Notes under the pieces: generated by a model
Seen by the model: the letters and a program-made list of their open reading frames with translations, nothing else
Database searches by the model: none
What the model was told of the DNA's origin: nothing
Shown here: one piece after another, positions 52,077 to 59,182 of the stretch
How positions within the stretch are numbered: the first letter of the stretch is position 1
Layout of the letters: each line of letters begins with the position of its first letter
Source of the DNA: Glacieibacterium sp965200405
Lineage (GTDB): Bacteria > Pseudomonadota > Alphaproteobacteria > Sphingomonadales > Sphingomonadaceae
Assembly: GCF_965200405.1 (NCBI RefSeq)
Contig: NZ_OZ241356.1
Coordinates: 558,001-622,000 of the forward strand
Length of the DNA: 64,000 nucleotides
Reading direction: 5' to 3'
Program-made: the position numbers and the translations under genes

Positions 52077-52354
52077 CCAGCTTCGACGTCCCCTGCACGG
52101 TGCGCGTCGAGGTCACCCCCGAGCATTGCCACGCGCATGTCGAGCTCGACGGCAATCCGCGCATCGAGCCCGGCGACCGCGTCCGCGTCCACGGTGAGCC
52201 GATCCGCATCGGCTATGGCGAGCAGCGCGTCCTGCGCCGCACCGCCACCATCGTCCGCGCCGGGCCGTTGCGCCGGCTGTGGACCCGCCTGACCGGCGAC
52301 CTGCAACTCACCGAATTGTACGAAGTCAGCTTCGTAGCTAGAGGTGCGCGATGA
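52073..52354 (+). CDS. Conserved PGC protein between puhC and acsF (orf93)
   Basis: This is a 93-residue protein with a GTG start overlapping the puhC stop and an end overlapping acsF (ATGA). It appears beta-rich: VRVEVTPEHCHAHVELDGNP, EPGDRVRVHGEPIRIGYGEQ. It is soluble, without signal or membrane helix. A small protein of this type is often found at this place in alphaproteobacterial PGCs. Its function is not established; coupling to acsF suggests a role in cyclase or assembly steps. Confidence 0.75.
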   Translation: MTSFDVPCTVRVEVTPEHCHAHVELDGNPRIEPGDRVRVHGEPIRIGYGEQRVLRRTATIVRAGPLRRLWTRLTGDLQLTELYEVSFVARGAR

Positions 52355-53388
52355 CCGACACGCAACAGTTGGCGCAGGAGGACACCGTCCTGTCGCCGCG
52401 CTTCTACACCACCGATTTCGCCGCACTCGACGCGATCGACGTGTCGAGCGTCCGCCGCGAGTGGGACACGCTGATCGCCGAGATGCAGGCCGACCCGAAC
52501 AAGCGCCACTTCAAGCGCACCACGGAGTTCGACGGCGTCATCGAGAACCTCGAACCCGACCTCCGCCGCGAGTTCACCGACTTCCTGGTCAGCTCGATGA
52601 CGTCCGAATTCTCCGGCTGCATCCTTTACGCCGAGATTGCGCGGCGGGCGACCAACCCCGACGTCAAGACGCTGTTCAAGCTGATGGCGCGCGACGAGTC
52701 CCGCCACGCCGGCTTCATCAACGACAGCCTCAAGGACGCCGGCATCGGCATCGACCTCGGCTTCCTGACCAAGACCAAGAAATACACCTACTTCCGGCCG
52801 AAATTCATCTTCTACGCTACCTATCTGAGCGAGAAGATCGGCTACGCCCGCTACATCGCGATCTTCCGCCACCTCGAGCGCCACCCGGACAAGCGCTTCC
52901 ACCCGATCTTCAAATGGTTCGAGCAGTGGTGCAACGACGAGTTCCGTCACGGCGACGCCTTCGCCCTGCTGATGCGCGCCGACCCCAAGCTCCTGACCGG
53001 CATCAACCGCTTGTGGATCCGCTTCTTCATCGTCGCGGTGTACGCGACGATGTACGTCCGCGATCACAACCGCCCGGCCTTCCATGCCGCACTCGGCGTC
53101 GACCCGACGGCGTACGACCATGAAGTCTTCGCCATGACCTCGCAGATGACGCGGCAGACCTTCCCGCTGACCATCGACACCGACACGCCGGTATTCCGCC
53201 ACATCCTCGAGACGATGCGCAAGCTCGCGCGCGGTATCGAGGCGGCAAAGCGGCAGGGCGGCGTCGTCGGCACCGTCAAGCGCGCCGGGCTGACCGCCGC
53301 GGTGGCGTTCAACTTCGTCCGCCTCTACCTCCAGCCGGTCGAGGGCAACCAGATGCCGGCCACCGTCCGCCTCCAGCCGATATGGTGA
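52351..53388 (+). CDS. acsF: Aerobic Mg-protoporphyrin monomethyl ester cyclase
   Basis: This is a 345-residue protein starting at the ATGA overlap. It is a di-iron enzyme that forms the isocyclic ring E using O2. The two E-x-x-H-type motifs are DESRHAGF and DEFRHGDAF; RFYTTDFAALDAIDVSSVR at the N-terminus is a family signature. The O2-dependent cyclase points to synthesis of bacteriochlorophyll in air. puhE overlaps its end by 7 bp. Confidence 0.97.
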   Translation: MTDTQQLAQEDTVLSPRFYTTDFAALDAIDVSSVRREWDTLIAEMQADPNKRHFKRTTEFDGVIENLEPDLRREFTDFLVSSMTSEFSGCILYAEIARRATNPDVKTLFKLMARDESRHAGFINDSLKDAGIGIDLGFLTKTKKYTYFRPKFIFYATYLSEKIGYARYIAIFRHLERHPDKRFHPIFKWFEQWCNDEFRHGDAFALLMRADPKLLTGINRLWIRFFIVAVYATMYVRDHNRPAFHAALGVDPTAYDHEVFAMTSQMTRQTFPLTIDTDTPVFRHILETMRKLARGIEAAKRQGGVVGTVKRAGLTAAVAFNFVRLYLQPVEGNQMPATVRLQPIW

Positions 53389-54140
53389 GCTTCGGCGCGC
53401 ACGGCCTGCCGCTGATCGCGGCGGTGGCGATCTGGTTCGTCAGCACCGGCGCGATCCTGTGGCTCGATCGCCGGCCGCGCGCTACCTACGGCACCAGCCT
53501 GGCGCTGCTCGGCGCCGCCTCGATCGGGGCGCTGGTCGCGGTCGCCGCGACGGCGCACGACCGCTCGCCGCTGGGCGCCTATGTCGGGTTCGGCGCGGCG
53601 CTGACGATCTGGGGCTGGCACGAGTTCGCCTTCCTGATCGGCGCGGTGACCGGGCCGCGTCGCGCCGACCTGCCCGCCGGAGCCCAGGGCCTGCGGCGCT
53701 TCCGGCTGGCCGCGCAGACCGTCATCCACCACGAAGTCGCGTTGGCGCTGACCCTCCTGCTGATCGCCGCGCTGACCTGGGACGCGCCCAACGTCACCGC
53801 GGCCGAGACCTTCGGGCTGCTGTTCGCGATGCGCCTGTCGACCAAGCTCAACATCTTCATCGGCGTGCCCAACCTCAGCACCGACATGCTGCCGGCGCAC
53901 CTGGCCTATCTGAAAAGCTATTTTCGGGTGCGGCCGGCCGGCCTGCCGTTCGTCGCCAGCCTGATCGGGCTGAGCGCCCTCGCATCGGGCCTCGGCAGCC
54001 GCGCGCTGGGAGCGACCGAAGGCGAAGCGGTGTCCGCCAGCCTCGCCTTCGCGCTGGTCGCGCTGGGGCTGCTGGAGCATCTGTTCCTGGTCATGCCGAT
54101 CCGCGACGCCGCACTGTGGCGCTGGGCGAGCCGGGCTTAG
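53382..54140 (+). CDS. puhE: Photosynthetic complex assembly protein PuhE (DUF3623)
   Basis: This is a 252-residue protein with about seven membrane helices. WGWHEFAFLIGAVTGPRR, IHHEVALALTLLLIAALTW and FAMRLSTKLNIFIGVPNLST are conserved in the DUF3623/PuhE family. It is the last gene of the bchF-to-puhE unit. A large inverted repeat lies between it and the convergent hemA. Confidence 0.94.
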   Translation: MVSFGAHGLPLIAAVAIWFVSTGAILWLDRRPRATYGTSLALLGAASIGALVAVAATAHDRSPLGAYVGFGAALTIWGWHEFAFLIGAVTGPRRADLPAGAQGLRRFRLAAQTVIHHEVALALTLLLIAALTWDAPNVTAAETFGLLFAMRLSTKLNIFIGVPNLSTDMLPAHLAYLKSYFRVRPAGLPFVASLIGLSALASGLGSRALGATEGEAVSASLAFALVALGLLEHLFLVMPIRDAALWRWASRA

Positions 54141-54145
54141 GTCCC

Positions 54146-54294
54146 GAAGCAAGACACCCCACCCCCGGGCCGGCTCCGCTGTGTCTCGCCCTCCCCGCGA
54201 AGACGCAGGGAGGGTAGCAAAATCTTACCCCTCCCCGTCAGGGGAGGGGCGAGAGACGCTGCCCTTGCAGCGGCCCGGGGGTGGGTCTTGCTTC
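54146..54294. repeat. 149-bp imperfect inverted repeat between puhE and hemA
   Basis: The outer arms begin gaagcaagac and end gtcttgcttc, followed inward by matching segments ccccgggccg/cggcccgggg and gtctcgccctcccc/ggggaggggcgagagac. The whole intergenic region can fold into one long hairpin. It looks like a dispersed intergenic repeat of the REP/MITE kind. It contains the hemA terminator at its centre. Confidence 0.75.
54221..54249 (-). terminator. Rho-independent terminator of hemA
   Basis: On the minus strand a perfect 9-bp G/C stem (54228-54236 with 54241-54249, 4-nt loop) is followed by TAAGATTTT. This fits an intrinsic terminator about 60 bp after the hemA stop. On the plus strand the same stem lacks a T-run. 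Confidence 0.6.
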
Positions 54295-54309
54295 TAAGAA
54301 GCGCGACCC

Positions 54310-55530
54310 TCAGGCCGCCTCCGCCACCCGTGCCAGCGCGCACATGCTCCAGATCTCGCTCAGCGCCGAGACCAGCCGGTCGACATCGGCATCGGTATGC
54401 ACCGGTGACGGCGTGATGCGCAGCCGCTCGGTGCCCTTGGGCACGGTCGGGTAGTTGATCGGCTGGACATAGATGCCGTGCGTGTCGAGCAGCCAGTCGC
54501 TGATCATCTTGCAGTGCTTGGGGTCGCCGACCATCACCGGAATGATGTGGCTGGGGTTGTGCATCATCGGGATGCCGATGGCGTTGAGGCGACGGCGAAC
54601 CTTGGCGACGCGCTCCTGGTGCGCCTCGCGCTCCACGCTGCTGGCCTTCAGGTGCCGAATGCTGGCGGTCGCCCCGGCAGCGAGTGCGGGCGGCAGCGCG
54701 GTCGTGAAGATGAACCCGCTGGCGAAGCTGCGGACGAAGTCGCACATCGCGTGCGAGCCGGCGATATAGCCGCCCATCACGCCGAACGCCTTGCCGAGCG
54801 TCCCCTCGATGACGGTGACCCGGTCCATCAGCCCCTCGCGCTCGGCGATGCCGCCGCCGCGTGGGCCGTACAGCCCGACCGCATGGACCTCGTCGAGGTA
54901 GCTCATCGCGCCGTGCTTCTCGCAGACGTCGAGGATCTCGGCGATCGGCGCGATGTCGCCGTCCATCGAATAGACGCTCTCGAACGCCACCAGCTTGGGG
55001 ACGTCCCGCGGCAGCGTCGACAGCAGTTCGTCGAGGTGCGCGACGTCGTTGTGGCGCCACCGCAGGCACTTGGCGCGGCTGTGGCGGATACCCTCGATCA
55101 TCGAGGCGTGGTTGCCGTCGTCGCTGAGCACGACGCAGCCCGGCAGCTTGGCCGCCAGCGTGCCGAGTGCCGCCCAATTCGAGACATAGCCCGAGGTGAA
55201 CAGCAGTGCTGCGTCCTTGCCGTGCAGGTCGGCAAGCTCGCGCTCCAGCACGACATGCGCGTGCGTCGTGCCCGAGATGTTGCGCGTCCCGCCGGCACCG
55301 GCCCCGCAGGCCTCCAGCGTCTCGTGCATGGCGTCGAGCACGTCGCGGTGCTGGCCCATGCCGAGGTAATCGTTCGAACACCACACCGTGACGTCCCGCG
55401 TGCCGTCGCCGTCGTACTGCACGGCGCGCGGGAAAGCCCCGGCCTTGCGCTCCAGCTCGGCGAAGATGCGATAGCGGCCTTCGGTCTTGAGGTTGTCGAG
55501 CTCGGTCTCGAACAAGGCTTCGTAGTTCAT
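54310..55530 (-). CDS. hemA: 5-aminolevulinate synthase
   Basis: This is a 406-residue protein. I start it at the ATG with AAGGG upstream; a TTG two codons earlier is in frame. It condenses glycine and succinyl-CoA, the first step of tetrapyrrole synthesis in alphaproteobacteria. The PLP lysine is in EGTLGKAFGVMGGYIAG. CSNDYLGMG, GAGAGGTRNISGTTHAHV and DEVHAVGLYG are family motifs. It is the last gene of the puf operon, linking pigment precursor supply to reaction-centre expression. Confidence 0.97.
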   Translation of the reverse strand: MNYEALFETELDNLKTEGRYRIFAELERKAGAFPRAVQYDGDGTRDVTVWCSNDYLGMGQHRDVLDAMHETLEACGAGAGGTRNISGTTHAHVVLERELADLHGKDAALLFTSGYVSNWAALGTLAAKLPGCVVLSDDGNHASMIEGIRHSRAKCLRWRHNDVAHLDELLSTLPRDVPKLVAFESVYSMDGDIAPIAEILDVCEKHGAMSYLDEVHAVGLYGPRGGGIAEREGLMDRVTVIEGTLGKAFGVMGGYIAGSHAMCDFVRSFASGFIFTTALPPALAAGATASIRHLKASSVEREAHQERVAKVRRRLNAIGIPMMHNPSHIIPVMVGDPKHCKMISDWLLDTHGIYVQPINYPTVPKGTERLRITPSPVHTDADVDRLVSALSEIWSMCALARVAEAA

Positions 55531-55557
55531 CGTCAACCCTTCAAGCTTGTGCCGCTG

Positions 55558-55572
55558 GCCCGTTCCACGGGC
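55558..55572 (-). promoter_or_regulatory. Short hairpin between pufC and hemA
   Basis: Perfect 6-bp arms (GCCCGT/ACGGGC) with a 3-nt loop lie in the 48-bp gap between pufC and hemA. No T-run follows, so it is more likely an mRNA-processing or stability element than a terminator. Confidence 0.35.
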
Positions 55573-55578
55573 GCGACG

Positions 55579-56748
55579 TCATTTCCCTGATTTGTCGGTC
55601 ATCCCGGCCGGATCGGCGATCGCCTGCGTCACCGCATTGGCATCGGCGGGGGTCGCCGGCGCTGCCGCCTGGCTGCCGGTCGCCGCGCCGCTCGTCGCGG
55701 CAATCGTCGTCGGGCCGTTCATCGCGCCGGCCGGACCGCGCAGGTACGGATAGTCGGGCAACATGCTGACCCCGTTCAGCGGCTTCGACAGCCCCTGGTG
55801 GCAGGTCAGGCAATTGACCTTGTACGGATCGCCGAGCGCGCCCTTGCGGTTGGCCGGGAAGACGCTGGTCAGTGGCGAGATATAGTCGTGGTTGACGTCG
55901 CGGACCATGCGGATGCCGTAATAGGCGGTGCCGCGCTGCGCCCGGCTCAGGTTCCACGCCTTGAACGACTGGGTGTTGTGGCAATAGGTGCAATTCACCC
56001 CGAGCGACTTCGAGATGTGCATCATCAGGCCGTAGCTGCGCTCCGCATCCTTGATCGACACCTTGTGGTCGGCCGACGCATAGGCGCTGCTGCTGGCGAC
56101 GCGGATGTTGTTGGTGTTGCCGGTCAGATAGGCGGCGAACGGGTCGGATGGCAGCGACGCATAGCCGACGTTGCGGTCGGGGGTGTTCTGGCCGTGCTTG
56201 TTACCGCGCAGCACCATCGAGCTGTCATAGCCGTCGTCGCTGGCCGCCCATTTGTTGACCGGGATATTGTTGCCGGCATGGCAGGTCCAGCACGTCACGC
56301 CGGTCTTCTGGACATGGCTCTGCCAGTTCTGGTTGATGTTGAGCGTCATCTGGATCATGCGCCGCGCGACGACCTTGGTGTATTTCTCGTCGGACGCCAT
56401 GTTCTCGGGGTTGTGGCAATAATTGCAGCCCTGGGTCTCGGCCTCGCCGGGCGCCACCCACTGGGTGATCGCCGCCATCGCGTGGTTGAACTCCTCGGTG
56501 GTCAGATTGCCCAGCACCTTGACGTTCTTGTAGGTGACGTTGGCCTTTTCGCCGGTCAGCATCGACGCATCGAGCGGGTACGGCGGCGGCGGGATCGCGG
56601 CGATGTCGCGGAGCAGCGACTTGTCGGAGATCTGGTCGGTGCCGGTGCCGCGGTAGCCGGTCTGCTCCCAGACCTTGCGACCCAGGTCGCAGCCGGTCAG
56701 CAGGACACTGGCGGCGGCCAGCGCGGCGATCTTGGTGGCGGCGCTCAT
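55579..56748 (-). CDS. pufC: Tetraheme reaction-centre cytochrome subunit
   Basis: This is a 389-residue lipoprotein starting at the ATGA overlap with pufM. The signal ends in a lipobox (ASVLLTGC). Four heme-binding motifs are present: CNYCH, CWTCH, CTYCH and CLTCH. The subunit sits on the periplasmic face of the reaction centre and re-reduces the special pair. The last about 45 residues (Ala/Thr/Pro-rich) are an extension of low complexity. Confidence 0.96.
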   Translation of the reverse strand: MSAATKIAALAAASVLLTGCDLGRKVWEQTGYRGTGTDQISDKSLLRDIAAIPPPPYPLDASMLTGEKANVTYKNVKVLGNLTTEEFNHAMAAITQWVAPGEAETQGCNYCHNPENMASDEKYTKVVARRMIQMTLNINQNWQSHVQKTGVTCWTCHAGNNIPVNKWAASDDGYDSSMVLRGNKHGQNTPDRNVGYASLPSDPFAAYLTGNTNNIRVASSSAYASADHKVSIKDAERSYGLMMHISKSLGVNCTYCHNTQSFKAWNLSRAQRGTAYYGIRMVRDVNHDYISPLTSVFPANRKGALGDPYKVNCLTCHQGLSKPLNGVSMLPDYPYLRGPAGAMNGPTTIAATSGAATGSQAAAPATPADANAVTQAIADPAGMTDKSGK

Positions 56749-57719
56749 CGTACGGCTCCCGGCAGCGTGGCTGGGTCGATGGTGCCGGTCGGCGTGTACA
56801 TCGGCGCATAGCCGTGCAGCTGGGCCCACAGGTACCAGTTGTCGACGACGGTGCCGGTCAGCAGGATACCGATGCCGCCGGTCAGCGTCGTCAGCACCGC
56901 GAACCACCAGGCCCAGCGGTGGATCGACTCCATCGTTGCATTGAAACCCATCGTCCAGCGCCAGAACAGCCCCGCCCGCTCGGCGGCGGTGCCGCGGTCG
57001 GTGATCTGCTCGATCTCGCGCTCGCCGCCGTAGCGGCCAACTGCGAGAATCGTCGCACCGTGCATCGCGAACAACAGGGTCGAGCCGTACAGGAAGACGA
57101 TCGAGAGGCAGTGGAAGGGGTTATAGAACAGGTTGCCGTAGCGGATCGAGAACGCCGCGGTCCAGTCGAGGTGCGGGAAGATGCCGAACGGCACCGCCTC
57201 CGACCAGCTGCCCATCGCCAGCGGCCGGATGAAGCCGAGCACCAGGTACAACCAGATCGCCGACAGGAAGGCCCAGCTGACGTGCGTGCCCATGCCCAGC
57301 GCCTTGGCGCGGCGATAGGTGCGCAGCCACCACAGCAGGACGGAGGCGGTCAGGAAGAAGCCGGCGATCAGCCACCAGCCGCCCTGTGCCAGCGGCGGCA
57401 GGATGCGCAGGCCATAGCGCGGCGCCGGCGGCTCGAGGGCGAGCCAGGGCAGCTGCCGGACGAACTGGACCGGGTCCCAATTGACCGAGGCCCACATGTT
57501 CAGGCCGATGATCTCGAAGGCGAGGAAGCCGCAGATCAGCGAGGCGAGGCCGAGGCGGCCGAGGTAGATCGGGCCGAGCTGGCTGGCGCCGAGCTTGCCG
57601 GCCCAATAGCTGTAGCCGCCCCAGCCCTCGCGCGCCCAGTCCTCGCGGGGCAGCGGGACACCTTGCTCCGGGGCGGAGCGCAGCTGGATCTGGGTGAAGA
57701 CGTTCTGATAGCGTGCCAT
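56745..57719 (-). CDS. pufM: Reaction centre M subunit
   Basis: This is a 324-residue protein with five membrane helices. It has special-pair and iron ligands in YNPFHCLSIVFLYGS, FAMHGATILAV and ESIHRWAWWFA, and the iron-binding Glu in EREIEQITDRG. The N-terminus (ARYQNVFTQIQLR) is typical. It is separated from pufL by 13 nt and overlaps pufC by 4 bp, where a pufX would be found in Rhodobacter. Confidence 0.97.
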   Translation of the reverse strand: MARYQNVFTQIQLRSAPEQGVPLPREDWAREGWGGYSYWAGKLGASQLGPIYLGRLGLASLICGFLAFEIIGLNMWASVNWDPVQFVRQLPWLALEPPAPRYGLRILPPLAQGGWWLIAGFFLTASVLLWWLRTYRRAKALGMGTHVSWAFLSAIWLYLVLGFIRPLAMGSWSEAVPFGIFPHLDWTAAFSIRYGNLFYNPFHCLSIVFLYGSTLLFAMHGATILAVGRYGGEREIEQITDRGTAAERAGLFWRWTMGFNATMESIHRWAWWFAVLTTLTGGIGILLTGTVVDNWYLWAQLHGYAPMYTPTGTIDPATLPGAVR

Positions 57720-57732
57720 CGGACTACCCCCC

Positions 57733-58557
57733 TCAGGACCAGATCGGCAGGTTGAGCCACCAGGTCCACCATTCCGGCCAGCCGCGTGTCCAGAAGGGTC
57801 CGCTGATGATGATGCAGATGGCGCTCCAGAAGCCGGCGTTGAGGGCGAGGAACAGCCCGAGCCGGTGGATGCCGAGCGTCCCGATCGAATAGCCGATCAG
57901 GTCGCGGAAGAACGTGTCCTCGAACTCGGGCGACTTGACGTCGGTACCCTTGGCCGGGTTCACCGCCGACAGCACCAGCGAGCCGTGGAGGCCGAGCGCC
58001 AGCGTCGTGGTGAAGAAGAAGCTCACCGCCAGCATGTGCGCCGGATTATAGTGGAAGTGCAGGTACTGGTACCCGGTGTTCGACACCCAATCGAGGTGGC
58101 TGAAGATGCCGTACGGGAAGCCGAAGCCCCAGGCACCGAGCAGCATCGGGCGGATCACCACCAGCGAGACATAGGCGAAGATCGCCACCCCGAAGGCGAA
58201 GGGCACGTGGTAGCCGATGCCCAGCTTGCGACAGATCTCGACCTCGCGGAGCATCCAGGACACGAATGCCCCGACGGCGCAGAAGGTGATGATCTGCCAG
58301 AACCCGCCCTCGCGCAGGGGGGCGAGGCCGAGCCCGTATTTCAGGTCGGGCGGGGCGATCGAGATCAGGAACGGGTTCCACGTCGGCCCCAGCGAGGCGG
58401 CGTAGATGATCAGCCCGGTCCCGAGGATGCTGCAGAACAGCGTCGTCACCCCGAAGAAGCCGACAAAGAAGGGTCCGACCCAGAAGTCGAACAGGTCGCC
58501 GCCGAGCAGGGTGCCCCCGCGTACCCGGTATTTTCGCTCGAAGCTCAACAGCGCCAT
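57733..58557 (-). CDS. pufL: Reaction centre L subunit
   Basis: This is a 274-residue protein. I start it at the ATG giving MALLSFERKYRVRGGTLLGG, the universal PufL N-terminus. Five membrane helices carry histidines for pigment and iron in HFHYNPAHMLAVSFFF, LGLHGSLVLSA and IGTLGIHRLGLF. It lies 72 nt downstream of pufA, behind a strong hairpin. Confidence 0.97.
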   Translation of the reverse strand: MALLSFERKYRVRGGTLLGGDLFDFWVGPFFVGFFGVTTLFCSILGTGLIIYAASLGPTWNPFLISIAPPDLKYGLGLAPLREGGFWQIITFCAVGAFVSWMLREVEICRKLGIGYHVPFAFGVAIFAYVSLVVIRPMLLGAWGFGFPYGIFSHLDWVSNTGYQYLHFHYNPAHMLAVSFFFTTTLALGLHGSLVLSAVNPAKGTDVKSPEFEDTFFRDLIGYSIGTLGIHRLGLFLALNAGFWSAICIIISGPFWTRGWPEWWTWWLNLPIWS

Positions 58558-58589
58558 TTCACTGCCCTCAACCAATGCTGGACGGGTGA

Positions 58590-58624
58590 CGTCCGGAGGC
58601 AGGGACCAGCCCGGCCTCCGGACG
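58590..58624 (-). promoter_or_regulatory. pufA-pufL intercistronic stabilising hairpin
   Basis: CGTCCGGAGGC and GCCTCCGGACG form a perfect 11-bp stem with a 13-nt loop, starting 5 nt after the pufA stop. There is no T-run. In Rhodobacter a hairpin at this place protects pufBA mRNA from 3' decay, giving more LH1 than reaction centre. Position and strength fit that role here. Confidence 0.7.
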
Positions 58625-58629
58625 GTCGT

Positions 58630-58809
58630 TCAAGTGCCCGCTGCCGGTGCCGTGGTGCCGGCCGGTGCCCGTGATGCGGGGCCTTCCAGCCAGTTGTACC
58701 GGTTGGTGCTGAGCAGGATGAAGTGGATCAGCAGCGCCAGCACGAACAGGAAGACGAAAAGTGCGACCAGTGCGCGGCGCGGATCGACGATTTGCCAGAT
58801 TCTCCACAT
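58630..58809 (-). CDS. pufA: Light-harvesting 1 alpha subunit
   Basis: This is a 59-residue protein with GGGAGA upstream of the ATG. It has WRIWQIVDPRRALVALFVFL, one membrane helix with the bacteriochlorophyll-binding His in LALLIHFILLSTNRYNWLEG, and an Ala/Thr/Pro tail. It lies 11 nt after pufB. Confidence 0.97.
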   Translation of the reverse strand: MWRIWQIVDPRRALVALFVFLFVLALLIHFILLSTNRYNWLEGPASRAPAGTTAPAAGT

Positions 58810-58820
58810 GATCTGTCTCC

Positions 58821-59051
58821 CTAGGCCTGGCTGGTGACGGTGACGCCCGACCGGCCCTGCTCGAGCTCGGCAAAGGCCTTCGCCTCGCCCAGCCACGGCC
58901 GCCATTGCCAGACGAGGAAGTGTGCGATGATCGCGATCACCGTGAACACGATGAAGCTGGTCAGGAAGATCTTGTGGAACTCCTTGGCCTCGGCTTCGGT
59001 CAGGTACGTGCTCGGTCCGACGCGTTCATCCCTGTCTCTGATATCGCTCAT
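58821..59051 (-). CDS. pufB: Light-harvesting 1 beta subunit
   Basis: This is a 76-residue protein. The membrane helix contains the bacteriochlorophyll-binding His in IIAHFLVWQWRPWL; LTEAEAKEFHKIFLTSF precedes it. It is longer than usual (48-55 residues) because of a C-terminal extension after WRPWLG. Its start codon overlaps the stop of a 44-codon frame (ATGA). The ribosome binding site (GGAGATGGAG) lies inside that frame. Confidence 0.97.
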   Translation of the reverse strand: MSDIRDRDERVGPSTYLTEAEAKEFHKIFLTSFIVFTVIAIIAHFLVWQWRPWLGEAKAFAELEQGRSGVTVTSQA

Positions 59052-59182
59052 TGCTCCATCTCCAAGTTATCCGCCGGAAAATGGAGGGCGCGCGCGGCGA
59101 CTCCTGGCGGCACCGGCACAGCGACCACCGCTGCGTCGATCGGTTGAGGCCCATTCGGGGCCGGAAGGCTGAGACCGCTCAT
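59048..59182 (-). CDS. 44-codon ORF between bchZ and pufB
   Basis: The frame starts at an ATGA overlap with the bchZ stop and ends at an ATGA overlap with the pufB start. Sequence begins MSGLSLPAPNGPQPIDAAVV; it is Pro/Ala/Val-rich with no membrane helix. It fills the place of pufQ in Rhodobacter but does not look like PufQ. Either it is a real small protein or it is a coupling frame that carries ribosomes from bchZ to pufB. No homologue is known to me. Confidence 0.45.
   Translation of the reverse strand: MSGLSLPAPNGPQPIDAAVVAVPVPPGVAARALHFPADNLEMEQ

Noticed and set aside
56745..56748. A pufX gene after pufM
   Set aside because: pufM overlaps pufC directly; there is no room for pufX.
59048..59182. 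pufQ identity for the 44-codon ORF
   Set aside because: It has no membrane helix, and its length and composition do not fit PufQ; only the position agrees.
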